This document shows positions 7,417 through 12,790 of a stretch of DNA of 20,217 bases, one piece after another; position 1 is the first letter of the stretch, and the number at the start of each line of letters is the position of its first letter. The DNA is from UBA1435 sp041663285 (GTDB lineage: Bacteria > Patescibacteriota > Microgenomatia > UBA12405). The stretch lies in NCBI GenBank assembly GCA_041663285.1, contig JBAZSP010000021.1:1-20217 (forward strand). The letters are read 5' to 3'. The position numbers were made by a program, and so were the translations under genes. The notes below the pieces were generated by a model. It ran no database searches and was not told the origin of the DNA. It saw only the letters and a program-made list of their open reading frames with translations.

Positions 7417-8286
7417 TTAAAGCTCCTTTAGTTTGATCCCTTTGGATTCTTCTTTGGAGTCGATTAACTCCAAATATTTTTCGGTGGTGGAGATGCGCTT
7501 GTGGCCGACAACCTGGGAAACAACATCAATAGGAACGCCAGCTTTGAGCTGAAAGACAATAAAAGTATTGCGGAGATCATTGACTTTGACGTCTTTAATA
7601 TCGGCTTTTTCGAAGTATCGGTTAAGTAAAGATCGAATATTACGGGCTAATAGGTGACGGCCGGTTTTGGTGACAAATACATTCTTGGACTTAGTGGGAT
7701 AGCGGCTTTCTTCGATATAACGACTGAGAGCACCACGGGCAGAATTATTGAGAGGGACGACCCGCTCGGGGTGACTTTCGTAGCTTTCAATGACTACCTC
7801 GGAAGATCGGACATTCTCTAATTTAAGGTTTTCAATCTCTTTAATTCTTAGACCGGCCTGGAGCATTAGCTCGACAATGGCGGTGGCCCGAATATCGTTG
7901 CGACAGGCGTCGCGGAGTGACCGGTATTCGATAGGCTTGAGGATTTTGGGGAGATCGTTTTGATACTTCGGATGCTTAATATCGGCGGAAGGATCGTTGT
8001 CTATTACACCTTCATTTTTTAAAAAAGAAAAGAAGTTTTTGATGGAATTTAGTTTGCGGGAAACCGATTTGGCGGTGTAATCGTTTTTGATCAGATTTTT
8101 TTTGAAGTCATCCAGAAGGTTAAATTGGATCTGGTCGAGAGTAGAAATATTGGCGGTTTTTTTGAGATGGATGATTAGCTGGTTGATATCGCCTTTATAA
8201 GCTACAATAGTGTTGGTCGACTTGCCTTTTTTGGCAAGCGCGTTAGTAAATAAACCAAGCGCGTTTTCGAGAGTCAGGTCGGTCAT
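7417..8286 (-). CDS. Tyrosine recombinase/integrase (XerC/D-like), 289 aa
   Basis: Residues 1-95 form a SAM-like core-binding domain (LENALGLFTNALAKKGKSTN, SVSRKLNSIKNFFSFLKNEG). Residues 110-289 form the catalytic domain. Visible active-site elements are R147 (LQAGLRIKEIENL), R239 (VNDLRNTF), H262 (VGHKRISTTEKY) and the nucleophile Y271. The His of the usual H-x-x-R box is Asn (N236), and the beta-hairpin Lys (in GKGxKxR of Xer proteins) is not obvious in YESHPERVVPL. Members of the family cut and rejoin DNA at short sites, for dimer resolution or integration. Length is typical of Xer proteins. No mobile-element genes adjoin it, so a housekeeping Xer role is plausible, but the substitutions leave chemistry uncertain. 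Its C-terminal codons are duplicated at 7069-7140. Confidence 0.88.
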   Translation of the reverse strand: MTDLTLENALGLFTNALAKKGKSTNTIVAYKGDINQLIIHLKKTANISTLDQIQFNLLDDFKKNLIKNDYTAKSVSRKLNSIKNFFSFLKNEGVIDNDPSADIKHPKYQNDLPKILKPIEYRSLRDACRNDIRATAIVELMLQAGLRIKEIENLKLENVRSSEVVIESYESHPERVVPLNNSARGALSRYIEESRYPTKSKNVFVTKTGRHLLARNIRSLLNRYFEKADIKDVKVNDLRNTFIVFQLKAGVPIDVVSQVVGHKRISTTEKYLELIDSKEESKGIKLKEL

Positions 8287-8351
8287 TGATTAGGATTTAA
8301 TAAACAAGTCTTATAGTATCATAAGTAGGGATAATATTCAATTTGGGAGTT

Positions 8352-8714
8352 ATGCGACTATTAAAAAATATATCAATAAGCATCTTAGCGGTTATTGTGC
8401 TGATCAGTTCGATAAATAATATCAAAAACCAACTGGAAACTATTGCCCAGGCCAAAAAGAGAACCGGAGAGCTTCAGGAGGAGAATGCGAAGCTGGAAAG
8501 GGAAAATGCAGTATGGCAAAGCAGAATTGAGTACGCGACCTCTTCGGCTTACTTGGAGCAGCAGGCCAGAAATAAACTAGGAATGGGAGGAGAAGACGAT
8601 TATTGGCTGATCCTGCCGCCGGAAGAGGCGGCCGAGGTTAAGGAGGAGGTGAAGGCGGTCGAGCCTCCCCTGCCGACATGGAAACAGTGGTGGGTGAAAT
8701 TTTTTGGGCCTTGA
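8352..8714 (+). CDS. FtsL/DivIC-like septum formation protein, 120 aa
   Basis: A single N-terminal membrane span (about residues 6-22, ISISILAVIVLISS) is followed by a coiled coil (about 27-60, with ELQEENAKLERENA). Then comes the segment YLEQQARNKLGMGGEDDYW, which resembles the conserved E-x-x-A-R-x-x-L-G-M box of DivIC/FtsB proteins. A Pro/Glu linker and a Trp-rich end (TWKQWWVKFF) complete it. Such bitopic proteins link the divisome with FtsQ/FtsW. The start could be the ATG at 8352 (GGGAG only 2 nt before it) or a TTG at 8343, three codons earlier, which lies 7 nt after a GATAAT box. The gene is divergent from the recombinase. Confidence 0.8.
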   Translation: MRLLKNISISILAVIVLISSINNIKNQLETIAQAKKRTGELQEENAKLERENAVWQSRIEYATSSAYLEQQARNKLGMGGEDDYWLILPPEEAAEVKEEVKAVEPPLPTWKQWWVKFFGP

Positions 8715-8733
8715 AAAACATTTGAGAAGTCTG

Positions 8734-8742
8734 TGTTAAAAT
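8734..8742 (+). promoter_or_regulatory. Extended -10 promoter upstream of tRNA-CAU
   Basis: TGTTAAAAT (TG-N-TAAAAT) lies about 68 nt before the mature tRNA start. The transcript would carry a leader of roughly 60 nt to be removed by RNase P. No clear -35 hexamer. Confidence 0.45.
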
Positions 8743-8809
8743 AGCTACAGTCGTCGTTGCTAAAGTTAGGCTCATTTTGCCAAATTCGTTTAGCTTATGA
8801 TGATTGATG

Positions 8810-8882
8810 TGCGGGGTAGTGTACGGCTGCACGTGAGGCTCATAATCTCACAGGCCAGGTTCAACTCCTGGCCCCGCAACCA
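8810..8882 (+). tRNA. tRNA-Met (anticodon CAU), CCA encoded
   Basis: Folds as acceptor TGCGGGG/CCCCGCA, D stem GTGT/GCAC with a 6-nt loop, anticodon stem TGAGG/TCTCA with loop CTCATAA, and T stem CCAGG/CCTGG with loop TTCAACT. Discriminator A and an encoded CCA follow. The acceptor stem and CTCATAA loop resemble bacterial initiator tRNA, but the 1-72 pair is T-A, not the C-A mismatch. The anticodon stem is not three G-C pairs, and position 11-24 is T-A. An elongator Met role is more likely; initiator or Ile2 identity is not excluded. Confidence 0.88.
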
Positions 8883-9040
8883 GGGATATCTAATAAAAAA
8901 CTACTAAAACAGTTTTTTATTCCATCCCTGTTTACCCCCTAGCTAATAAAAAACTACTAAAACAGTTTTTTATTCCATCCCTGTTTACCCCCTAGCTAAT
9001 AAAAAACTACTAAAACAGTTTTTTATTCCATCCCTGTTTG
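8883..9040 (+). repeat. Three tandem copies of a 53-bp hairpin repeat
   Basis: Units start at 8891, 8944 and 8997. Each has a perfect 11-bp stem AATAAAAAACT / AGTTTTTTATT around the loop ACTAAAAC, then CCATCCCTGTTTACCCCCTAGC; the third copy ends after CCCTGTTT. In the first copy the flanking CAGGGAT, which includes the CA of the tRNA CCA end, also pairs with ATCCCTG and lengthens the stem. The T-run in the right arm makes it a plausible terminator for the tRNA, amplified in tandem. Confidence 0.9.
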
Positions 9041-9045
9041 TCACA

Positions 9046-9051
9046 TATAAT
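9046..9051 (+). promoter_or_regulatory. -10 box implying leaderless GIY-YIG mRNA
   Basis: Perfect TATAAT, 6 nt before the GTG start at 9058. It sits directly after the last tandem hairpin, so the hairpins separate the tRNA transcript from this one. Confidence 0.6.
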
Positions 9052-9057
9052 AGGTAG

Positions 9058-9324
9058 GTGGATTATGTTTATGTTCTGTTATCGCTGAAGGATAAGAAGT
9101 TTTATACCGGAATAACCTCTGATCTTAGAAGGAGACTAGAAGAGCACAATACAGGAAAGTGTTTTTCCACGGCTCCGAGAAGACCATTTAAAATTATTTA
9201 TTATGAAGCATATATTTATCGACAAGACGCGGAATCTAGAGAAAAGTATTTAAAAACTAATATCGGGAGAAGAACGCTTAAGAAACAGTTAAAGTATTTG
9301 ATTGAGAGCTTGAGGGTGAGCTAG
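9058..9324 (+). CDS. GIY-YIG nuclease-superfamily protein, 88 aa
   Basis: This is a small single-domain member of the GIY-YIG superfamily (UhbQ/UPF0213-like). The two halves of the signature are YVYVLLS (residues 3-9) and FYTGIT (15-20). The predicted active-site Arg lies in LRRRLEEHN (24-26), and the Glu is E62 in AESREKYLK. The C-terminal basic helix (GRRTLKKQLKYL) is typical. These proteins are candidate DNA endonucleases, possibly in repair or uptake; most are uncharacterised. CPR genomes commonly carry several. The GTG start is chosen because it gives the standard N-terminus and lies 6 nt after a TATAAT; an ATG at 9065 is out of frame. Confidence 0.88.
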   Translation: MDYVYVLLSLKDKKFYTGITSDLRRRLEEHNTGKCFSTAPRRPFKIIYYEAYIYRQDAESREKYLKTNIGRRTLKKQLKYLIESLRVS

Positions 9325-9344
9325 ATTGGAGAATTGGTATATTG

Positions 9345-9350
9345 TATAAT
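9345..9350 (+). promoter_or_regulatory. -10 box of the 91-aa gene
   Basis: Perfect TATAAT 26 nt before the ATG at 9377. This is the one gene of the small-gene cluster with room for a short leader (about 19 nt). No strong Shine-Dalgarno site is seen. Confidence 0.5.
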
Positions 9351-9376
9351 CAGTTGTTCCTAGGTAATAGATATGT

Positions 9377-9652
9377 ATGGCTACAGAAACTCGAAGATAT
9401 TTTGGATGCCAAATATATGCGCCAGACGGTCGAGAAGTAACTGTGACTATTCAGCCCTTTAATCAGGCAAGTAGAGGGATTGTTACTGTCAGGAAAGGGG
9501 GCGAAATGGAAGTGATTATTAATAGAACTTTTAATTCTCGCCCCAACCTTCATGCGTTGATTTTTTTAGCATCACAATATGATGGACCAGGGGCGAAAGA
9601 ATTGCAGGAACGGGCAAGAATCAGGCTGCCGAAAAAGCAACAAACGGCTTAA
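9377..9652 (+). CDS. Hypothetical small protein, 91 aa
   Basis: I do not recognise this protein. It is soluble, with an N-terminal strand-rich part (RYFGCQIYAPDGREVTVTIQ, GIVTVRKGGEMEVIINR, about residues 7-50), a helix (NLHALIFLASQYDGPGAKEL, about 57-76), and a basic end (ERARIRLPKKQQTA). One Cys, no signal peptide. It is the first of three small plus-strand genes (9377, 9681, 10048), each with its own TATAAT. It lacks the IGPGQDVV motif that joins the other two. The opposite-strand ORFs over it are shadows. Confidence 0.65.
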   Translation: MATETRRYFGCQIYAPDGREVTVTIQPFNQASRGIVTVRKGGEMEVIINRTFNSRPNLHALIFLASQYDGPGAKELQERARIRLPKKQQTA

Positions 9653-9666
9653 AAGGTAAAAAGGGG

Positions 9667-9672
9667 TATAAT
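9667..9672 (+). promoter_or_regulatory. -10 box implying leaderless mRNA of the 110-aa gene
   Basis: Perfect TATAAT 8 nt before the ATG at 9681, only 15 nt after the stop of the previous gene. The gene therefore seems to be transcribed on its own rather than only in an operon. Confidence 0.6.
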
Positions 9673-9680
9673 CCGGTATT

Positions 9681-10013
9681 ATGGCTAAAAAGAAAGTGAC
9701 TGCAGGTAAAGGAAAAGAAGGGGGTAGGGAAACGAGCGAAACATCAGCAATACGCGTTATCCCAAGACGGATCCCACTCCAGGATTTAATTGTTAAACAT
9801 ATCGGTGACGAGGTTTTTGCAGAAGTAGAGTTAGGAGAAAGAGTGGTAAAAAATATTGGGCCGGGGCAAGATGTGGTAGAGGATGGAGGGGTGATTACGC
9901 AAGTTAAACGCAGATATAATCTCCAATTACCGCCTGAGAAGGCAAGACCAGAAAAAGGACGACCAAGACTGATTGACGCTGGGAAAGACAGCACGGTAAC
10001 GGGTTCAAAATAA
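9681..10013 (+). CDS. Small protein with IGPGQDVV motif, 110 aa (paralog A)
   Basis: Function unknown. The N-terminus is Lys/Gly-rich (MAKKKVTAGKGKEGGRET), the middle is strand-like (RVIPRRIPLQDLIVKHIGDE, FAEVELGERVV), and then comes KNIGPGQDVVEDGG (about residues 57-70). The C-terminus is basic and Pro-rich. The next gene shares both the MA-K-GKGKE-GR N-terminus and VVK-x-IGPGQDVV, so the pair are diverged paralogs from a local duplication. The basic ends suggest binding to nucleic acid or ribosomes, but nothing proves it. The start is fixed by the TATAAT 8 nt upstream. Confidence 0.65.
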   Translation: MAKKKVTAGKGKEGGRETSETSAIRVIPRRIPLQDLIVKHIGDEVFAEVELGERVVKNIGPGQDVVEDGGVITQVKRRYNLQLPPEKARPEKGRPRLIDAGKDSTVTGSK

Positions 10014-10033
10014 TCACAAGTTAGATTTATTGA

Positions 10034-10039
10034 TATAAT
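10034..10039 (+). promoter_or_regulatory. Extended -10 box implying leaderless mRNA of the 107-aa gene
   Basis: TGATATAAT (TG-N-TATAAT, hexamer at 10034-10039) 8 nt before the ATG at 10048. Same spacing as in the paralogous upstream gene. Confidence 0.6.
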
Positions 10040-10047
10040 AGGGTGTT

Positions 10048-10371
10048 ATGGCTAATAAAGAACTTGTAGGGAAGGGAAAGGAGAAGGGGAGGGCTACGCT
10101 ACCGGCGGTGAGGAAAAGAAAACCGGCAGGAAAAGGTGGAGGACCCACGGTGGTACCGGTAGACCTGGTGTTTACGGATAAAACAACAGTAGTTGTCTCG
10201 GCAACTATACGACCTGTGGTAAAACGAATAGAAAAAGTAGTCAAGCATATAGGACCGGGGCAAGATGTAGTGACGGTTGAAGAACGGGTTACAGGAGAGG
10301 AATTAGAAATGATATTAGTCCCTAGAAAACCTGGCGGAAGAAAAAGAATTGGCAGCGGAAGTGGAAGCTAG
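10048..10371 (+). CDS. Small protein with IGPGQDVV motif, 107 aa (paralog B)
   Basis: Function unknown. It has a Lys/Gly-rich N-terminus (MANKELVGKGKEKGR), a basic Gly-rich linker (RKRKPAGKGGG), and a strand-like core (VVPVDLVFTDKTTVVVSATI). The shared motif VVKHIGPGQDVV follows at about residues 69-80. A Gly/Ser/Arg tail ends in GSGSGS. DNA around the shared motif is also similar to paralog A (CCGGGGCAAGATGT in both), while the cores have diverged strongly. No membrane segment. The TATAAT 8 nt before the ATG sets the start. The minus-strand ORF at 10014-10244 is a shadow. Confidence 0.65.
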   Translation: MANKELVGKGKEKGRATLPAVRKRKPAGKGGGPTVVPVDLVFTDKTTVVVSATIRPVVKRIEKVVKHIGPGQDVVTVEERVTGEELEMILVPRKPGGRKRIGSGSGS

Positions 10372-10389
10372 ATAGAGAAGGAATTTTCC

Positions 10390-10398
10390 TGATATAAT
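10390..10398 (+). promoter_or_regulatory. Extended -10 promoter upstream of structured region and tRNAs
   Basis: TGATATAAT (TG-N-TATAAT). No protein start follows at leaderless distance, so the transcript starting near 10405 is probably non-coding. It would run into the structured region and perhaps on through the two tRNAs. Confidence 0.5.
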
Positions 10399-10404
10399 TT
10401 GGAT

Positions 10405-10666
10405 GTTTTAGCCTTACCTGGCCCGCCTACGCTAAAGCTTCGGCGAGCGAGGCCCGCCTAACGTCCTTTGACTAGCTCGGGATTTGGTGGGAATGGTTTG
10501 GCTGGACAAGGCTCTCCTTCGCCAAAGGCTTCCGCCTACGCTAAAAGCTTCGGCGGACAAGGCAGGGTAGCTGTCCGATGGATTTGCCAAAGCAAATCAT
10601 ACGGACTGGGGATAAACCCCACAGTTGGTCCTACATGGTCAACTCTGCAGAATAAATAGGACTTTT
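10405..10666 (+). ncRNA. Possible structured non-coding RNA or tRNA leader
   Basis: Between the promoter and tRNA-CAU lie several hairpins: the GC-rich repeats near 10428-10457 and 10530-10560, and GTCCG-x-GATTTGC / GCAAATC-x-CGGAC near 10577-10608. GGGG-ATAAA-CCCC follows directly. Two mutually exclusive pairings come next: AGTTG/CAACT (10624-10644) and GTCCTA/TAGGAC (10628-10662). The latter is followed by TTTT. No tmRNA, RNase P or SRP consensus was recognised. The TTG-started 63-codon frame at 10468-10659 is considered fortuitous. Confidence 0.3.
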
Positions 10667-10676
10667 GACAATCTAT

Positions 10677-10750
10677 GGCAGGGTAGCTCAGTTGGTTAGA
10701 GCGTGGCATTCATAACGCCAAGGTCGCGGGTTCGATCCCCGCCTCTGCTA
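10677..10750 (+). tRNA. tRNA-Met (anticodon CAU)
   Basis: Acceptor GGCAGGG/CTCTGCT (with G-T wobbles at 1-72 and 6-67), D stem GCTC/GAGC, anticodon stem TGGCA/CGCCA with loop TTCATAA, T stem GCGGG/CCCGC with loop TTCGATC. Discriminator A; CCA is not encoded. A31-C39 is a mismatch. Initiator hallmarks are absent, so this is probably elongator Met. It is 38 nt upstream of the tRNA with anticodon UAU. Confidence 0.9.
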
Positions 10751-10788
10751 CACTAGCAAATATCAAAAATAAAATTTGAGATTGGTAG

Positions 10789-10862
10789 GGGTGCATAGCT
10801 CAGCTGGTTAGAGCACCGATCTTATAAGTCGGTGGTCCCTGGTCCGAATCCAGGTGCACCCA
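10789..10862 (+). tRNA. tRNA-Ile (anticodon UAU)
   Basis: Acceptor GGGTGCA/TGCACCC, D stem GCTC/GAGC, anticodon stem CCGAT/GTCGG with loop CTTATAA (anticodon TAT), T stem CCTGG/CCAGG with loop TCCGAAT. Discriminator A; no encoded CCA. UAU reads AUA directly; most bacteria instead use tRNA-CAU modified to lysidine by TilS. Position 55 is C rather than the near-universal T. Confidence 0.88.
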
Positions 10863-10900
10863 CTCATACCCCCGAATAGTTTATTCCGCCTTTGGCTGAA

Positions 10901-10989
10901 ATTTTCAAATTCTCCACCAGAGGTGGATTTCGCGAAGCTCAACAATGAATTTATAAATTAATAAATTTGTAAAACAATAAAGACTAAGT
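10901..10989. repeat. 89-bp perfect dispersed repeat (copy 1)
   Basis: Identical over 89 bp to 14242-14330. It begins ATTTTCAAATTCTCCACCAG, contains the palindrome CCACCAGAGGTGG and GATTTCGCGAAGCTC, and ends AAAGACTAAGT. The flanks diverge on both sides. Confidence 0.9.
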
Positions 10990-10993
10990 CGAT

Positions 10994-11124
10994 TAATATA
11001 ATTTAAGAATTTAAGAATTTAATAATTTAAGAAACTGAGGGATAAGAGGCTTTAGATAGAAAGAAGAGATTGCTTCTTTGCCAGAGGCGGTCCCGCCAAC
11101 AGCTTCGCAGTTTAGGCGGGCAGG
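10994..11124. repeat. About 130-bp dispersed repeat (copy 1)
   Basis: Closely matches 19789-19912 from TAATATAATTTAAGAATTTA through GAGGCTTTAGATAGAAAGAA to the GC-rich TTTAGGCGGGCAGG end. It includes the 40-bp palindromic block also found at 1182-1221. Together with the 89-bp repeat it fills almost the whole 10863-11124 gap; no gene is seen there. Confidence 0.85.
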
Positions 11125-11169
11125 GTGACGTGGGGGGCGGAGGGGTTTTTGCTTTCTTGGCACAAGGGC

Positions 11170-11175
11170 TATAAT
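11170..11175 (+). promoter_or_regulatory. -10 box of the 135-aa gene
   Basis: Perfect TATAAT 29 nt before the ATG at 11205. The short AT-rich leader has no Shine-Dalgarno site (the ATG is preceded by AATAAAAAAA). Confidence 0.5.
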
Positions 11176-11204
11176 GTAAACCATATAAGTTAAAAATAAA
11201 AAAA

Positions 11205-11612
11205 ATGGCTAGCAACGAAATGGACAGATATGATCCGTTGCCAGATCTTGATTTTCTCGGGCACGGAGTGTGGCAGGGTTATGTTTTAAGGGTTAGAAGG
11301 CAAGATGGCTTTAACAAAGCGTATGACAATAGTCATGTAGTCGCGTTTCAGCTGAGGGGAAGAGAGGCATTGTTTGAAAAAAAAGAAGACGCGGACCTGA
11401 CGTTAAAGGAATTAAAGGCAGCTTCCCTGAAAATGAACGGCGGGATGCGGGCTATGGTTCAAAGTTTGGTAGTTTATGAATTACCAAAGGGACAGGAGTA
11501 TGAGGTGGGAGAGCAGGGTTTTGAGGCGACACACGGTATAAATGACGGAAAACATGGAAGCGTAAAGGAGAGGTTTTGGCCGGGAATTAAAAGAGGAAGA
11601 GAAATATTTTAA
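11205..11612 (+). CDS. Hypothetical protein, 135 aa
   Basis: I do not recognise this protein. It is soluble, with an acidic N-terminus (MDRYDPLPDLDFL), aromatic Gly-rich segments (GHGVWQGYVLRV), a helical middle (DADLTLKELKAASLKMNGGM), a strand (MVQSLVVYELPKGQEYEVG) and a basic end (RFWPGIKRGREIF). The start is the only in-frame ATG near the N-terminus apart from M6 (MASNEM). It follows the tRNA and repeat region and has its own TATAAT. It resembles the neighbouring small genes in size and in having a private promoter, but shares no motif with them. Confidence 0.65.
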   Translation: MASNEMDRYDPLPDLDFLGHGVWQGYVLRVRRQDGFNKAYDNSHVVAFQLRGREALFEKKEDADLTLKELKAASLKMNGGMRAMVQSLVVYELPKGQEYEVGEQGFEATHGINDGKHGSVKERFWPGIKRGREIF

Positions 11613-11695
11613 TAGAAGTTGGCCGAGCAATAAGTTGACAGTATGGGTAACGGAAGATACTTTGGCCTATATTATTTTGTTTTCGGGGAATTTCG

Positions 11696-11704
11696 TGGTA
11701 AAAT
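11696..11704 (+). promoter_or_regulatory. Extended -10 promoter of the 265-aa membrane protein
   Basis: TGGTAAAAT (TG-N-TAAAAT) with a TTGTTT at 11677-11682 as a possible -35 (16-nt spacing). The mRNA would have a leader of about 50 nt ending in a strong Shine-Dalgarno site (AAAGGAGGGAATAA before the ATG at 11761). Confidence 0.5.
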
Positions 11705-11760
11705 AGCCGTAGTTGAATGGGGGGGGTGGTTAGAATCCAAAGATTTAAAGGAGGGAATAA

Positions 11761-12558
11761 ATGGACAAAAAAATAAGATTTATTTTTGGCTCTTACCTGA
11801 TTACGGCAGCGGCACTGGCAATATCGGACTTGGCCAGGAACGGACAAATACGCCCGAATTTATCCATGACGTTTTGGCTAAAGATTTTGGCACCGTTGAT
11901 GCTGACTTTTTGGGCAGCCACCTGGGTTCGGGATGACTTGGCTAAGGGACCGGTAAAACGGCCAAAAATATGGTTTTGGCTAACACTAGCCTGCTACCCG
12001 GTTTTTTTGCCAATATACTTAATTTTTGTCCGAAAAAAGAGAATAAACTTAATAACCGGGGCAGTGATAGTGATGACAGTAATATTGGCTGCTAATACGG
12101 TGTCGTTTTATTACCTGGGATGGGACCAGTTCAATATTTTTTACAAGGCGAAAGAAACGTACTCGATTAATGATTGGAATCTGCCTCACATTGTTGAGGT
12201 CGATATTGATAATGACGGGATAAAGGACCGGGTGCTCCATGATAACTGCATTTATTTGTCCGGAATTAGAAAATTGACCGATGTCGCAATCAACCGATTA
12301 TGCACCACGGAATTAGTAGATAACAAGGTAGGCATTAAGATCGTGCCAGACGAGAAGAATAAAAACGGAAAAAGATTCGTTAACGAATATCTGTTATTAA
12401 GCCAGGATGACAAATGGTATGTGGTTCAAAACCGAATCGGAAAGACTTTGATGCTGCAAATAAAGCCGACCGGGGAGATAGAAGAGGCAAAAGTGCCATT
12501 TGGCTTGTGGCTGGACTCGGCAATCTACACCATGAGCCATATAATGTTGATTTGGTAA
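11761..12558 (+). CDS. Membrane protein with acidic repeat-like DIDNDG motif, 265 aa
   Basis: Four hydrophobic segments (about residues 7-21, 38-54, 70-90 and 97-118) are followed by a soluble domain of about 145 residues. That domain contains VEVDIDNDGIKDRVLHDN (146 onward), a D-x-D-x-D-G calcium-loop motif as in EF-hand or FG-GAP repeat proteins. Two Cys (NCIYLSG, RLCTTEL) could form a disulfide if the domain is outside the membrane. It is the best Shine-Dalgarno-led gene in the window (GGAGG 7 nt before the ATG), in contrast to the leaderless neighbours. A cell-surface sensor or binding role is a guess. An overlapping ORF at 11643-11936 in another frame is a shadow. Confidence 0.75.
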   Translation: MDKKIRFIFGSYLITAAALAISDLARNGQIRPNLSMTFWLKILAPLMLTFWAATWVRDDLAKGPVKRPKIWFWLTLACYPVFLPIYLIFVRKKRINLITGAVIVMTVILAANTVSFYYLGWDQFNIFYKAKETYSINDWNLPHIVEVDIDNDGIKDRVLHDNCIYLSGIRKLTDVAINRLCTTELVDNKVGIKIVPDEKNKNGKRFVNEYLLLSQDDKWYVVQNRIGKTLMLQIKPTGEIEEAKVPFGLWLDSAIYTMSHIMLIW

Positions 12559-12571
12559 AAATCCCTCACTA

Positions 12572-12597
12572 GCTCTCCCTTTGAGGAAAGGGAGAGC
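12572..12597 (+). terminator. Hairpin after the 265-aa gene
   Basis: Perfect 11-bp stem GCTCTCCCTTT / AAAGGGAGAGC with loop GAGG, 13 nt after the stop codon. No strong T-run follows. The same hairpin family appears at 12706-12729 (CCCCTCCCTT / AAGGGCGGGG, loop GAGG), at 20120-20198, and inside valS at 17397-17418, so it is a dispersed repeat that may double as a terminator. Confidence 0.55.
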
Positions 12598-12790
12598 ACT
12601 AGTCAAATTTTAATTTTCAGTTTACAAATTTCAATTTTCAATCGAAATCCAGCCCCTACTATAAAAAACTAAGTAACTTAAGATAATGACAAAACCCTCC
12701 CCTTACCCCTCCCTTGAGGAAGGGCGGGGCACTAGACTAAGTCAACTAAGTATCTTAAGGAGCTTTAGTTAAAATAAATAAAGAATAATT

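Noticed and set aside
8891..9040. CRISPR-like array
   Set aside because: The units are directly adjacent, with no variable spacers; the whole 53-bp unit repeats and no cas gene is present.
10468..10659. 63-aa plus-strand ORF (TTG start) as a gene
   Set aside because: It runs through dispersed GC-rich repeats and hairpins; composition is Gly/Ser-rich and repeat-derived.
10405..10666. tmRNA, RNase P RNA or SRP RNA
   Set aside because: No TTCGA-type T arm with acceptor end, no GAGGAAAGTCC-type P4 element and no SRP GGAAG/AGCAGCC loop were found.
10665..10670. TTGACA as the -35 of a tRNA promoter
   Set aside because: It lies 7 nt before the tRNA, so the matching -10 would fall inside the gene.
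11027..11215. Minus-strand ORF resembling the Pro-rich tail of the 391-aa protein (KAKTPPPPTS)
   Set aside because: The similarity is short, low-complexity, and overlaps the dispersed repeat; not enough for a gene remnant.
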